The notes under the pieces were generated by a model. The model was not told where the DNA came from. It saw only the letters and a list, made by a program, of their open reading frames with translations, and did not search any database. Shown here in pieces: positions 1 through 8,219 of a DNA stretch of 18,613 nt (position 1 is the first letter of the stretch; every line of letters starts with the position of its first letter). The stretch comes from Acidobacteriaceae bacterium (GTDB taxonomy: Bacteria > Acidobacteriota > Terriglobia > Terriglobales > Acidobacteriaceae). The translations under genes and the position numbers were made by a program. The stretch is taken from the NCBI GenBank assembly GCA_003166055.1, contig PMWR01000229.1:2173-20785 (forward strand), read 5' to 3'.

Positions 1-824
1 TCCTTGCCGATCTTCGTTTGGTCATCGTGCCGTCCGCTGAGCCGGTTGCCGTCTGCAAGCTTCTTGTAGGCCATGTCCACCGAGATTTCGCCGATCGAGA
101 AGTGGTCCAGGACGCCCAGTGTCTGCTGCGACATCGTCTTCGGAATCCCAGATCCCGACGGTCCGCTCGTGAGCATGTATTCCAGCCAGTCGTGGCTGTC
201 CGGCGCCTGCTGGCTTACCCAGTCGATTTTGCCCTCGACCATGCCGCCAAACCAGTAGGGCTTGAAGCCCAGCAGGTCCCGGTAAAATGTGTCCTCAACG
301 GCGCGGCTATGCACCAGAAATCCGACGTGAATAATATGCGTGCCAATCGCCGTGGGAACCGAGAGCGATTTCAGATTCTCCGGCAGTTGCACGAATTCCA
401 CCTTGTTGCCTTCGGCGTCCTTCACCGTAAACCAGCGGCTCCCGTCCGCGCCCTTTTCCACCTGGCCCGGCACCTTCCACGCCTTCGAGCCCAGGTAGCG
501 CCGCATGGCCTCCGCGTCGTCCGTATTCCACGCCGTATGATCCAGCCTATCGATGCCCGCGTCCGCGGGCAGCGGCAGCACCTCAATGAACTGCGTCGCG
601 CTCAGCGCGTAGCGCACACCCTTGGGATTCTCCGGGTCAGCCATCTTCAACGCGCCGATAATCTCGCGGTAAAAATGGTCGGTAGCCGCGGGGTCGGAGG
701 TATACACCGCAATATGAGAGATGCCCGTGATCCTCGGCCGAGTCACCGGCTTATCTGCCCATTGTGCTGCGGCGGTGACGGTGAATAGGACGAGAGAAGC
801 GGCGGTCAGAAACTTGCAATGCAT
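1..824 (-). CDS. Exported tandem VOC-fold (glyoxalase/dioxygenase-like) protein, C-terminus outside the window
   Basis: Reading leftward from ATG 824 gives 274 codons with no stop before the window edge. The start has a GAGGTG ribosome-binding site 7 nt upstream. Residues 1-20 form a signal peptide (short basic start, hydrophobic stretch, cleavage near TAAA-Q), so the protein is probably periplasmic or secreted. Two vicinal-oxygen-chelate units follow. Unit 1 (about residues 32-147) runs from GISHIAVYT to NKVEFVQL. Unit 2 (about 160-220 and beyond) starts THIIHVGFLV and includes DTFYRDLLGF and DWLEYML. The H...E pairs (H37/E143, H166/E215) are candidate metal ligands. VOC proteins include glyoxalase I, extradiol dioxygenases and resistance proteins, and the substrate cannot be told here. 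The gene is divergent from the M20 peptidase gene across about 117 bp. I am confident of the fold and of export, not of the reaction. Confidence 0.85.
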   Translation of the reverse strand, partial: MHCKFLTAASLVLFTVTAAAQWADKPVTRPRITGISHIAVYTSDPAATDHFYREIIGALKMADPENPKGVRYALSATQFIEVLPLPADAGIDRLDHTAWNTDDAEAMRRYLGSKAWKVPGQVEKGADGSRWFTVKDAEGNKVEFVQLPENLKSLSVPTAIGTHIIHVGFLVHSRAVEDTFYRDLLGFKPYWFGGMVEGKIDWVSQQAPDSHDWLEYMLTSGPSGSGIPKTMSQQTLGVLDHFSIGEISVDMAYKKLADGNRLSGRHDDQTKIGK

Positions 825-941
825 AACGCACCTCGATTGTTTCGTGGGTACACGATAAATCGATTACGCGCCCTCAAGCAAACAGGGGCAACGCCAATTT
901 TCCTGGCGAAACTCCATGGGGCTCCGCAGTACAATGCGCAC

Positions 942-2417
942 ATGCGCCAAAACATGGCTTTCTCCCCGATCGCTCTCGTTGTTCTCGTGGCCGGCATCGC
1001 TGCCATCTGCCTCACCCCTGCCGCGTTGGCCCAAACCCCGCTGTTCAAAGCCTCTGACGCGGATCGCGCGGAAGCCCGCGACCTCCTCAAGCAGCTCATC
1101 GAGATCAACACTACCGATACGCCGCTTGGCAACGTCACCACCGCCACCGCGGCCATGCAGAAGCTCTTCCTCGATGCCGGCTTTCCCGCCGAAGACGTAC
1201 ACCTGCTCGGTCCCAATGAGCGCAAGCAAAACCTCGTCGTCCGCTTCCGCGCCGCCGGTACACCCACTGAAAAACCCGTCCTCTTCCTCTGCCACATGGA
1301 TGTAGTCCAGGCACTGCGCGCCGACTGGTCTACCGACCCCTTCGAGTTCGTCGAGAAGGATGGCTACTACTACGGCCGCGGTACCCAGGACATGAAAGAC
1401 AGCGATGCCGCGCTCGTATGGACGTTCCTGCGCCTTCACCGCGAGGGCTGGAAACCGAAGCGTGACCTGATTCTCGCGCTTACCGCCGATGAAGAGGGCG
1501 GTAAATTCAACGGCGCCAACTGGCTGGCCCAGCAGCATCGTGAACTGGTCGACGCGGCCTTCGTCATCAATCCAGACGCCGGTGGCATTGAACTCGACCA
1601 CGGCCACGCCGTTGTGGCCGATGTCGAAGCTACTGAGAAGGTCTACTCCGACTTTCAGATCACCGCCACCAATCGCGGCGGCCACAGCTCCTTGCCGCGC
1701 CCCGACAATGCCATCTATGAGCTCACCACAGCGCTCAACAAGCTGCAGGCGTACACGTTTCCCTTCGAGCTGAATGAGGTCACGCGCACCTACTTCAAGA
1801 GCCTTGCCGGCCAGGAAACCGGGCAGAACGCCGCCGATTTTAAGGCGATCCTTGCCACCCCGCCCGATCTGGCCGCTGCTGGCCGCCTCAGCGCCGCGGA
1901 ACCCAGCTTCAACTCCAATTTCCGCACCACCTGCGTCGCCACGCGCCTCAGCGCCGGCCACGCCAACAACGCGCTTCCGCAAATCGCGCAGGCCAACGTC
2001 AATTGCCGCATCTTCCCCGGCCACTCGCCCGAGGAGATTCGCCAACAGCTCATCGGCATCTTCGGCGACGACAAGCTCACCGTGAAGTACGTCTCCGACG
2101 GCGGAGTGGTCTCCGAAACGGCTCCCGAGCGCAAAGCCATGTCCCCGCCCCCGCCCATCCCTGAAGTCTTCGAGCCGCTGACCTCGCTCACTCAACAGAT
2201 CTGGCCCGGCCTGCCCGTCACGCCCGAGATGGAAAACGGCGCCAGCGACTCCATCTACTTCGCCCTGGTCGGCATCCCGTGCTACGGCTTCTCCGCCATC
2301 GCTCTCGAACGCGACGACGTGCGCGCCCACGGCAAGGACGAGCGGCTGCCCATCGATTCCTACTGGAAATCCCTCGACTTCTTCTACTCCTTCGCCAAAG
2401 CCGTCGGCGGCAAGTAA
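942..2417 (+). CDS. Exported M20 family zinc metallopeptidase
   Basis: 491 aa from ATG 942. I chose this start because it places an uncleaved n-region directly before a hydrophobic signal segment (about residues 6-30, ending TPAALA-Q). ATG 954 would work equally well, and the upstream extension to 819 has no signal-peptide logic. All five metal ligands of the di-zinc M20 fold are visible: H118 in CHMDVV, D150 in GRGTQDMKD, E185 next to the catalytic base E184 in TADEEGG, D212 in NPDAGG, and H463 in AHGKDER. NRGGHSS marks the start of the lid/dimerisation domain. M20 enzymes hydrolyse amide bonds in dipeptides, aminoacyl compounds or acyl-amino acids. The signal peptide suggests this one scavenges peptides outside the cytoplasm. 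The length fits the larger carboxypeptidase/dipeptidase branch. The precise substrate is unknown. Confidence 0.93.
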   Translation: MRQNMAFSPIALVVLVAGIAAICLTPAALAQTPLFKASDADRAEARDLLKQLIEINTTDTPLGNVTTATAAMQKLFLDAGFPAEDVHLLGPNERKQNLVVRFRAAGTPTEKPVLFLCHMDVVQALRADWSTDPFEFVEKDGYYYGRGTQDMKDSDAALVWTFLRLHREGWKPKRDLILALTADEEGGKFNGANWLAQQHRELVDAAFVINPDAGGIELDHGHAVVADVEATEKVYSDFQITATNRGGHSSLPRPDNAIYELTTALNKLQAYTFPFELNEVTRTYFKSLAGQETGQNAADFKAILATPPDLAAAGRLSAAEPSFNSNFRTTCVATRLSAGHANNALPQIAQANVNCRIFPGHSPEEIRQQLIGIFGDDKLTVKYVSDGGVVSETAPERKAMSPPPPIPEVFEPLTSLTQQIWPGLPVTPEMENGASDSIYFALVGIPCYGFSAIALERDDVRAHGKDERLPIDSYWKSLDFFYSFAKAVGGK

Positions 2418-2465
2418 ATCTGATTCAATGAGATAGCGGGGAAAAACTGGAACCGGAGCCTGACG

Positions 2466-2672
2466 ATGGCAGAAGCAAATCGAGAAACACCTGACACGAA
2501 ATCTAGGACGGCGATGCAGACGGCAAAACGCGCTTGCCTCCAGAGGGACGCGCTTGCCGCATGGCATCACTATCAGGAAACTGGCCTGTACTCGACAGCA
2601 GAAGAAGTTGATACCTGGCTGGCCAGACTGGAAGCGGGTGAGCCTGCCGAGCCTCCTCAATGCCACCGTTGA
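2466..2672 (+). CDS. Small antitoxin-like protein without an adjacent matching toxin
   Basis: 68 aa, with GGAG 8 nt before ATG 2466. The C-terminal half (about residues 28-68: ALAAWHHYQETG, then STAEEVDTWLARLEAGE, then EPPQCHR) resembles the tail of small CopG/ParD-like antitoxins that usually precede RelE/ParE-type toxins. That tail normally includes the TAEEVxxWLxxLEAGE and CH(R/K) ending seen here. The N-terminal 27 residues are polar and basic and show no clear ribbon-helix-helix. No RelE/ParE reading frame follows; after about 100 bp comes a complete DUF1778/GNAT pair with its own promoter. It may be an orphan or decayed antitoxin, or a stand-alone regulator. The family link is from memory of the motif and is only moderately secure. 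That the frame is real is supported by its ribosome-binding site and the conserved-looking ending. Confidence 0.55.
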   Translation: MAEANRETPDTKSRTAMQTAKRACLQRDALAAWHHYQETGLYSTAEEVDTWLARLEAGEPAEPPQCHR

Positions 2673-2720
2673 ATTCTGCGCATTGACTAAGAGCTTCCCG
2701 ATGCTAAAAGTCAGTCAGTC

Positions 2721-2749
2721 TTGACATTGTCAGTACAAGCGCCGACAAT
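2721..2749 (+). promoter_or_regulatory. Promoter with embedded inverted repeat for the tacA-tacT-like operon
   Basis: A perfect TTGACA (2721-2726) is followed after 17 bp by GACAAT (2744-2749; 4 of 6 matches to TATAAT). Two arms, ATTGTC (2726-2731) and GACAAT (2744-2749), form a 6-bp inverted repeat with a 12-bp spacer that covers the end of the -35, the spacer and the -10. DUF1778 antitoxins bind DNA through a ribbon-helix-helix and repress their own operon, so this is the natural operator candidate. The predicted start point is about 18-20 nt before the antitoxin ATG. Confidence 0.6.
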
Positions 2750-2774
2750 ATGAGAGTAAGCGACGGTAAATCGA

Positions 2775-3077
2775 ATGGCCACACAGCCCACACTCACAGA
2801 ACGGCGAACGGAAAAACTCGATGTACGGGTCTCGCCGTCGGCGAAGGCGAAGTTGCAGGCTGCCGCATCAGCCGTTCATCGCTCGATGAGCGACTTCGTG
2901 ATGGAGAGTGCTCTTTCGCGAGCTGAAGAGACTCTTGCGGAGCGCCGGGTCTTTGGGTTGGACGCGGAAAGATGGGCCGCTTTTCAGGCTGCTCTTGAAG
3001 CGCCCGTCCGCCCGTTGCCTCGCCTGCAGAAACTCCTTGATGAGCCAGGATTCTTCGACTCCGACTCGTCGCGATGA
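2775..3077 (+). CDS. DUF1778 ribbon-helix-helix antitoxin (TacA-like)
   Basis: 100 aa. Residues about 13-50 (TEKLDVRVSPSAKAKL, then RSMSDFVMESALSRA) match the RHH DNA-binding region of DUF1778/TacA antitoxins. The C-terminal half (about 55-100; ERRVFGLDAERWAAFQAAL, then PRLQKLLDEPGFF) matches the toxin-neutralising extension, including the usual 'L..E..W..F...L..P....P.L..L' pattern. The stop codon overlaps the next ATG (ATGA, 3074-3077), so antitoxin and toxin are translationally coupled. In this family the antitoxin blocks the acetyltransferase toxin and represses the operon together with it. The upstream promoter with inverted repeat fits that regulation. Length and arrangement are typical, and I see no sign of damage. 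Confidence 0.9.
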   Translation: MATQPTLTERRTEKLDVRVSPSAKAKLQAAASAVHRSMSDFVMESALSRAEETLAERRVFGLDAERWAAFQAALEAPVRPLPRLQKLLDEPGFFDSDSSR

Positions 3078-3577
3078 GCCAGTCCAGGTCAATCGAAAAA
3101 CTTCGTCGCGACCATCCAATCGACGCATTCGACTGCGGACAAGGAGCATTAAACACTTGGCTGCGAAAATACGCGCACCAAAATCAGGGTGCTGGCGCAG
3201 CGCAGACTTATGTCGGATTGGCTGATGGCGTTGTCATCGGCTATTACAGTTTGACTGTCGGGCAGATTGAGTTCTGCGACGCCCCGGAGCGATTGCAAAA
3301 AGGACTGGCCCGCCACCCGGTGCCGATCATGCTCCTCGCCCGCCTGACTGTTCATCGCGACTGGCAGAAGCAAGGTGTCGGACGCGCGCTCTTGCGGGAT
3401 GCTGTGCTGCGCACGATGCAAGCAGCCGATATCGCCGGCGTCCGCGCGCTCGCCGTCCACGCCAAAGATGACAACGCTCGCCGTTACTATGAGCAGTTCG
3501 ATTTTGTCGCATCACCCGCCGATCCTCTCCATCTGGTTGCGCTGCTCAAGGATATTCGCAAACTCGCCGGGAGTTGA
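3074..3577 (+). CDS. GNAT-family acetyltransferase toxin (TacT-like)
   Basis: 167 aa. The N-terminus carries the TacT hallmark DAFDCGQGALNTWLRKYA (about 17-34). The GNAT core has the acetyl-CoA pyrophosphate-binding stretch LLARLTVHRDWQKQGVGRAL (87-106, with Q98-x-x-G-x-G) and a C-terminal ARRYYEQFDF (136-144), where Y139 aligns with the catalytic tyrosine of Salmonella TacT. TacT-type toxins acetylate the amino group of aminoacyl-tRNAs and stop translation until the DUF1778 partner neutralises them. The usual G in 'FGF' is D here (QFDF), a minor deviation. The frame is complete and starts inside the antitoxin stop codon. I consider this an intact type II TA toxin by sequence; which tRNAs it modifies cannot be predicted. 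Confidence 0.9.
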   Translation: MSQSRSIEKLRRDHPIDAFDCGQGALNTWLRKYAHQNQGAGAAQTYVGLADGVVIGYYSLTVGQIEFCDAPERLQKGLARHPVPIMLLARLTVHRDWQKQGVGRALLRDAVLRTMQAADIAGVRALAVHAKDDNARRYYEQFDFVASPADPLHLVALLKDIRKLAGS

Positions 3578-3589
3578 CAACGCGAACCA

Positions 3590-3608
3590 GCGGATTCATT
3601 CGATCCGC
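3590..3608 (+). terminator. Weak hairpin between the toxin gene and mfd
   Basis: GCGGAT (3590-3595) and ATCCGC (3603-3608) can form a 6-bp stem with a 7-nt loop, followed by TTTC. The stem is short and the U-tract poor, so this is at best a weak intrinsic terminator separating the TA operon from mfd. Confidence 0.3.
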
Positions 3609-3649
3609 TTTCGGCCCAGCCGTCTCCATCGCTGCTAAACTAGAACCTC

Positions 3650-6600
3650 ATGATTCTCCCGTTCGTCCGCGAAATCTTTGCGGACCTGGAGCACTCTTCG
3701 GGCTTTGAACGCGTTCGCAGGCATCTCAGCCTCGCTGCGGGGCGGAGACGTGTGTCTGGTCTCACCGCCACCGCGCGTGCCCTCTATATTCCGCTCATGG
3801 CTCGTGCCGCCCGCCAGCCGGTCATCGTGGTTGTCGCCGACAACAAGGCCGCCGAAGCCCTGGAACCCATGCTCAGGGCCGGCTGCGAGCTCACCGGCGC
3901 CATCGATCCCTCTGAAGTGGTGCGCCTGCCCGCCCACGACGTCCTCCCCTTTGAAAACCTCTCTCCCCATCCCGACGTGCAGGAGCAGCGCGCCTCCGCC
4001 TTGTGGAAGCTGGCCACCGGCGCCGTCTCCATCCTGATCGCGCCGGTCGAGGCGGCCGCCCTCAAGCTCTTTGACCGCGACTACTACGCCGGCCTCGCCG
4101 TCACCCTCAAGCGCGGCGAAGAAGTCGACGTCGAGGTGCTCACCGCCCACCTCGCCAGCGTCGGTTACACGCAGATGGACCTGGTCGAAATGCCGGGCCA
4201 GTTCACCCGCCGCGGCGGCATCCTCGACGTCTATTCACCCGAGTCCGACCGTCCCGTCCGCATCGAGTTCTTCGGCGACGAGATCGAGACCATCCGCAAA
4301 TTCGATCCCGAAACTCAGCGCTCCCAGTCCGGCCTCGATGAAGCCCAGTTGCTCCCGCTCACCGAAACTCCAGTCACCGAACGCCTGCTTGCCGCGGTCC
4401 ATGCGCGCCTCAATCGTCAGCGCATTGATGTTGACGCCGCCGAAGCCGACGAAGACATGGCCATCGAGATGGCCGCAGCCGGTGGTGTCAGCGTCTTTCC
4501 CGGATGGGAGTTTTTCTCCGCCGTCGCCGGTGCGGAAAAGTCGCTGCTCTCTCTCGCGTCCAAGTGCGTGCTGTTTGTCGAAGAGCCGGCCATGGTCCGC
4601 AATCAGATCGAGCGTTGGTGGAACAAGGTCGAGCAGCGCCACGACCGCTCCGCCATGGGTTCGCTCATCACGCCGGAAGACATTTATCTGCGCCCCGAAG
4701 TCCTCCAGGCACAGCTCAACTCGCACATGGGCCTCGATCTCGATCAGCTTGGCGTAGTCGATATTCTCGACGACGACTCGACCCTCGGCGAAATTGAGCT
4801 GAACACAAGGCCCACCCTTCGCTTTCACGGTTCCATCCCAGCGCTTACGGAACAATTGAAAACCCTCATGGCATCGGAGACGCGCATCGTCCTCGCTGCG
4901 CCAACTCAGGGCGATGTCGAGCGCCTCGCCACGGTCCTCCGCGAATACCAGGTCCCCTACCGCCTCGGCAGCCGCAACCCCCATCCCGGCGAAACCATGC
5001 TCGACGAGGGCAGCTATCTTGCCGGCGACCTGCGCGTGCCGGTCATCGTGCGATCGCCCCTATCGGCCGGCGTCACCTTTGCGGACGCCAACCTTATCCT
5101 CTTCGGCGCCAACGACCTCAGCGACGACGCCGACGTAGCCGCGCGCCCCGAACCTAAGCGTTCCAAGACCGCAGCCTTCGTCTCCGATTTTCGCGACCTC
5201 ACCATCGGCGATTACGTCGTTCACGTCGAGCACGGCATCGCACAATATCAGGGCCTGAAAGAGATCGTGCAGGACGGCCTCTCCGTCGAGTTCATGATTC
5301 TCGAATTCGCTGAAGCTGCAAAGTTATATGTCCCGCTAACTCGCCTTGATCTGATCCAGAAATATCGCTCCACCGACGCCGGCCCCGCGCCGGTCCTCAA
5401 CAGGCTTGGCTCCCAGCAGTGGGCCAAGACCAAGGCGCGTGTCCGCAAGGCCATGCAGGACATGACCGGCGAGTTATTGAAGTTATACGCCCAGCGGACC
5501 ACCGCGGAGGGCACCGCGTTCTCCAAAGACAACGAGTTTCAAAAGGAGTTTGAAGATTCCTTCGACTACAACGAAACCGACGACCAGTTATCCGCCATTC
5601 GCGCCATCAAGTACGACATGGAATCAACCACGCCAATGGATCGATTGCTTTGCGGCGACGTTGGTTACGGAAAAACCGAAGTCGCCATGCGCGCCGCCTT
5701 CAAAGCCGTTCAGGACGGCAAGCAGGTCGCAGTCCTCACTCCGACAACCATCCTGAGTTTCCAGCACTTCGAGACATTCAAGAAGCGATTCGCGCAGTTT
5801 CCCATCAACATCGAGATGATCTCGCGTTTCCGCACTGCGAAAGAACAGAAAGACATCGTCGCGCGCGTTGAGACCGGCAAAGTCGACATCCTCATCGGCA
5901 CCCACCGCCTGCTCTCGAAGGACATCAAGTTCCAGGACCTCGGCCTGCTGGTCGTCGATGAGGAGCAGCGCTTTGGCGTGCGCCACAAAGAGCGCCTGAA
6001 GCAAATGCGCAAAGAGATCGACGTTCTGGCCATGAGCGCCACGCCTATCCCGCGCACCCTGCACATGTCTCTCGTCGGATTGCGCGACATGAGCGTCATC
6101 GAGACCCCTCCCAAGGACCGCATGGCGATTCAGACCGTTGTCGCCAAGTTCGACGAGAAGATCATCCGCTCCGCCGTTGAAGTGGAACTCGAACGCGGCG
6201 GCCAGGTCTACTTCGTTCACAACCGCGTTGAGTCCATCTATGAAATCGCCGCGCGCATTCAGGAGCTTGTCCCCGCGGCCCGTGTCGCCGTCGGTCACGG
6301 CCAAATGAGCGAGACGGAACTCGAGCGCGTCATGCTCGCCTTCATGAGCCATGAATACGACGTGCTCGTCGCCACCACCATCATCGAGAACGGCCTCGAC
6401 ATTCCGCTCGCCAACACCATGCTCATCAATCGCGCCGATCGCCACGGCTTGAGCGAGTTATACCAGTTACGTGGCCGTGTGGGCCGATCCAACCGCCGCG
6501 CCTATGCGTACCTGTTGATCCCCGCGGAGAACGAGTTGACTGACATTGCGCGCCGCCGCCTCGCCGCGCTGAAAGAATTCAGCGACCTCGGCGCAGGCTT

Positions 6601-7210
6601 CAAGATTGCCGCGCTCGACCTCGAACTGCGCGGCGCGGGCAACATGCTCGGCGGCGAACAGAGCGGCCACATCGAGGCCGTCGGATTCGAGCTCTACACC
6701 TCCATGCTTGAGGCCGCGGTCAAGGAGATGAAGGGCGAGAGCAGCGAGGAGCACCCCGCCACGCAACTCAACCTCGGCATAGCGCTCCGCATCGACGAGA
6801 GCTATGTGCCTGAAGAAAACCAGCGACTCCGCCTTTACAAGAAAATCGCCGGCGCATCCAGCGAAGCAGCGGTTGCCGAGGTCCGCGCCGAGATGGAAGA
6901 CCGCTACGGCGCGCCGCCCGATGCCACCGTCTACCTGCTTGAAGCCGCCATGGTGCGCCTTGAGTGCGAGCATCTCGGTATCGCGCAGGTCGATCGCCGT
7001 CGCAGCGAACTGCAGATCCGTTTCATAGAGAATGCGGCCGTCGACCCGCAGCATCTCATGCGTCTCGTGGCGCGAAACGCCAAGCGCGGCGCGCAGTTCA
7101 CGCCGCAGGGACTGTTGAAGTATCCTTTGACTGCTGTAAGGTCCGACGAAGTCCTGCTTGAGATTCACGAGTTGCTTGCCAATCTGGCGCCTGCGCCGGT
7201 AAGTGCCTAA
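3650..7210 (+). CDS. mfd: Transcription-repair coupling factor Mfd
   Basis: 1186 aa, the usual size for Mfd. Mfd is a cytoplasmic ATP-dependent DNA translocase that pushes stalled RNA polymerase off DNA lesions and recruits UvrA. Domains in order: a UvrB-like N-terminal module (about 1-300, with GYTQMDLVEMPGQFTRRGGI near 180); the Tudor-like RNA-polymerase-interaction domain starting GDYVVHVEHGIAQYQG near 520; a RecG-like helicase core with Walker A GDVGYGKT (669-676), the DEEQ Walker B variant typical of Mfd (770-773), SATPIPRTL and motif VI QLRGRVGRS (939-947); and the C-terminal TRCF domain from about 1030. All key motifs are intact. It starts 72 bp after the GNAT toxin and is followed on the same strand by galU after 88 bp. 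No strong ribosome-binding site precedes ATG 3650, but the start suits the N-terminal domain. Confidence 0.98.
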   Translation: MILPFVREIFADLEHSSGFERVRRHLSLAAGRRRVSGLTATARALYIPLMARAARQPVIVVVADNKAAEALEPMLRAGCELTGAIDPSEVVRLPAHDVLPFENLSPHPDVQEQRASALWKLATGAVSILIAPVEAAALKLFDRDYYAGLAVTLKRGEEVDVEVLTAHLASVGYTQMDLVEMPGQFTRRGGILDVYSPESDRPVRIEFFGDEIETIRKFDPETQRSQSGLDEAQLLPLTETPVTERLLAAVHARLNRQRIDVDAAEADEDMAIEMAAAGGVSVFPGWEFFSAVAGAEKSLLSLASKCVLFVEEPAMVRNQIERWWNKVEQRHDRSAMGSLITPEDIYLRPEVLQAQLNSHMGLDLDQLGVVDILDDDSTLGEIELNTRPTLRFHGSIPALTEQLKTLMASETRIVLAAPTQGDVERLATVLREYQVPYRLGSRNPHPGETMLDEGSYLAGDLRVPVIVRSPLSAGVTFADANLILFGANDLSDDADVAARPEPKRSKTAAFVSDFRDLTIGDYVVHVEHGIAQYQGLKEIVQDGLSVEFMILEFAEAAKLYVPLTRLDLIQKYRSTDAGPAPVLNRLGSQQWAKTKARVRKAMQDMTGELLKLYAQRTTAEGTAFSKDNEFQKEFEDSFDYNETDDQLSAIRAIKYDMESTTPMDRLLCGDVGYGKTEVAMRAAFKAVQDGKQVAVLTPTTILSFQHFETFKKRFAQFPINIEMISRFRTAKEQKDIVARVETGKVDILIGTHRLLSKDIKFQDLGLLVVDEEQRFGVRHKERLKQMRKEIDVLAMSATPIPRTLHMSLVGLRDMSVIETPPKDRMAIQTVVAKFDEKIIRSAVEVELERGGQVYFVHNRVESIYEIAARIQELVPAARVAVGHGQMSETELERVMLAFMSHEYDVLVATTIIENGLDIPLANTMLINRADRHGLSELYQLRGRVGRSNRRAYAYLLIPAENELTDIARRRLAALKEFSDLGAGFKIAALDLELRGAGNMLGGEQSGHIEAVGFELYTSMLEAAVKEMKGESSEEHPATQLNLGIALRIDESYVPEENQRLRLYKKIAGASSEAAVAEVRAEMEDRYGAPPDATVYLLEAAMVRLECEHLGIAQVDRRRSELQIRFIENAAVDPQHLMRLVARNAKRGAQFTPQGLLKYPLTAVRSDEVLLEIHELLANLAPAPVSA

Positions 7211-7298
7211 AACGCGATATGTTGGGGGGATAACTCGTCAACGTTGTAACGCAACAAACCCAAAGTGGTCTGAACATTGTCGAGATGAGGATAATAAG

Positions 7299-8174
7299 GT
7301 GAACAAACGAGTACGCAAAGCGGTATTCCCCGCAGGTGGCCTTGGCACACGTTTTTTGCCTGCCACTAAGGTAATCCCCAAAGAGATGCTGGCGCTGGTG
7401 GACAAGCCCATTATCCAGTACGGCGTCGAAGAGGCGGTGGCGTCGGGAATCGAGCACGTCATCATCGTAACCGGGCGCGGCAAGGGCTCGATGGAGGACC
7501 ACTTCGACCATAGCTTCGAACTGGACGCAACGCTGGAACGCCGTGGCAAGCATCAGCTACTCGCAGTCTCCCGCGGGGTGTCCGCGCTCGCGAGAATCAG
7601 CTATGTGCGCCAGAAGGAACCGCTGGGCCTTGGTCATGCTGTGTTATGCGCAAGAGACCTTGTAGGTGACGAGCCTTTTGCGGTGATTCTGCCCGACGAT
7701 GTGATTGCATCCGAAGTCCCCTGCATCAAGCAGATCATCGACGTGTTCAACCAGAAGGGCGGCTCGGTACTGGCCACCATGACCATCGAAGGGTCCGCCA
7801 TCAGCGCCTATGGCGTGTTAGCCGGCGAACAGGATCCCGATAACTGGCGAATCTATAACTGCACCGGAATGGTGGAGAAGCCTAAGTTGGAAGATGCGCC
7901 GTCAAAACAGGCAATCATCGGCCGCTACGTCCTCACCCCGCGCGTCTTTGAATTGCTTGAGCAAACCAAGCCCGGCGCCGGCGGCGAGATACAACTTACC
8001 GACGGCATTAAAGCGCTGGCGAAGGAACAGAAGGTCTACGGCTACACCTTCGAGGGTAAAAGATTTGACGCGGGAGATAAGCTCGGCATGTTACAGGCAA
8101 CCGTGGAGTTTGCGCTTGGCCGCAGCGATCTCGGTCCGCAGTTCCGTGAGTATCTGAAAGGACTGGCGCTGTAA
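7299..8174 (+). CDS. galU: UTP-glucose-1-phosphate uridylyltransferase
   Basis: 291 aa from GTG 7299, chosen because GAGGA lies just upstream and because the conserved protein begins directly with VRKAVFPAGGLGTRF. The longer reading from 7203 adds a non-conserved leader. The enzyme makes UDP-glucose from UTP and glucose-1-phosphate in the cytoplasm, feeding envelope polysaccharide and trehalose or glycan synthesis. Visible signatures: the nucleotide-binding GGLGTRFLPATKVIPKEML (13-31), DKPIIQYGVEEA, the LGLGHAVLCA substrate loop, the EKP before the cap region, and GGEIQLTDGI. The length equals GtaB/GalU of other bacteria. The PKEMLALVDKP sequence differs slightly from the commoner PKEMLPIVDKP. 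It converges on the redoxin gene. Confidence 0.96.
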   Translation: MNKRVRKAVFPAGGLGTRFLPATKVIPKEMLALVDKPIIQYGVEEAVASGIEHVIIVTGRGKGSMEDHFDHSFELDATLERRGKHQLLAVSRGVSALARISYVRQKEPLGLGHAVLCARDLVGDEPFAVILPDDVIASEVPCIKQIIDVFNQKGGSVLATMTIEGSAISAYGVLAGEQDPDNWRIYNCTGMVEKPKLEDAPSKQAIIGRYVLTPRVFELLEQTKPGAGGEIQLTDGIKALAKEQKVYGYTFEGKRFDAGDKLGMLQATVEFALGRSDLGPQFREYLKGLAL

Positions 8175-8181
8175 CAGCCCA

Positions 8182-8196
8182 GTCAGCAAGTTAGCA
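8182..8196 (+). repeat. Left copy of a 15-bp inverted repeat flanking the redoxin gene
   Basis: GTCAGCAAGTTAGCA here is the exact reverse complement of 8808-8822. It lies between the galU stop and the redoxin stop. It contains two related pentamers, TCAGC and TTAGC, spaced 8 bp apart. I see no obvious target-site duplication outside the two copies. Confidence 0.85.
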
Positions 8197-8219
8197 AACG
8201 CGCACGCCGACCTGCTGGT

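Noticed and set aside
864..2666. 600-codon open frame on the minus strand opposite the M20 peptidase gene
   Set aside because: It lies antisense to a gene with all metal-binding motifs and runs across the next gene too. Its protein shows no recognisable domain, and long antisense frames are common in GC-rich DNA.
3574..3579. TTGACA near the end of the GNAT toxin gene as the mfd -35 box
   Set aside because: At 16-18 bp downstream there is no acceptable -10 (TCATTC, CATTCG, ATTCGA), and the hexamer overlaps the toxin stop codon.
7203..7298. Longer galU start at 7203 overlapping the mfd stop
   Set aside because: The extra 32 residues resemble no GalU sequence, while GTG 7299 has a good ribosome-binding site and the normal N-terminus.
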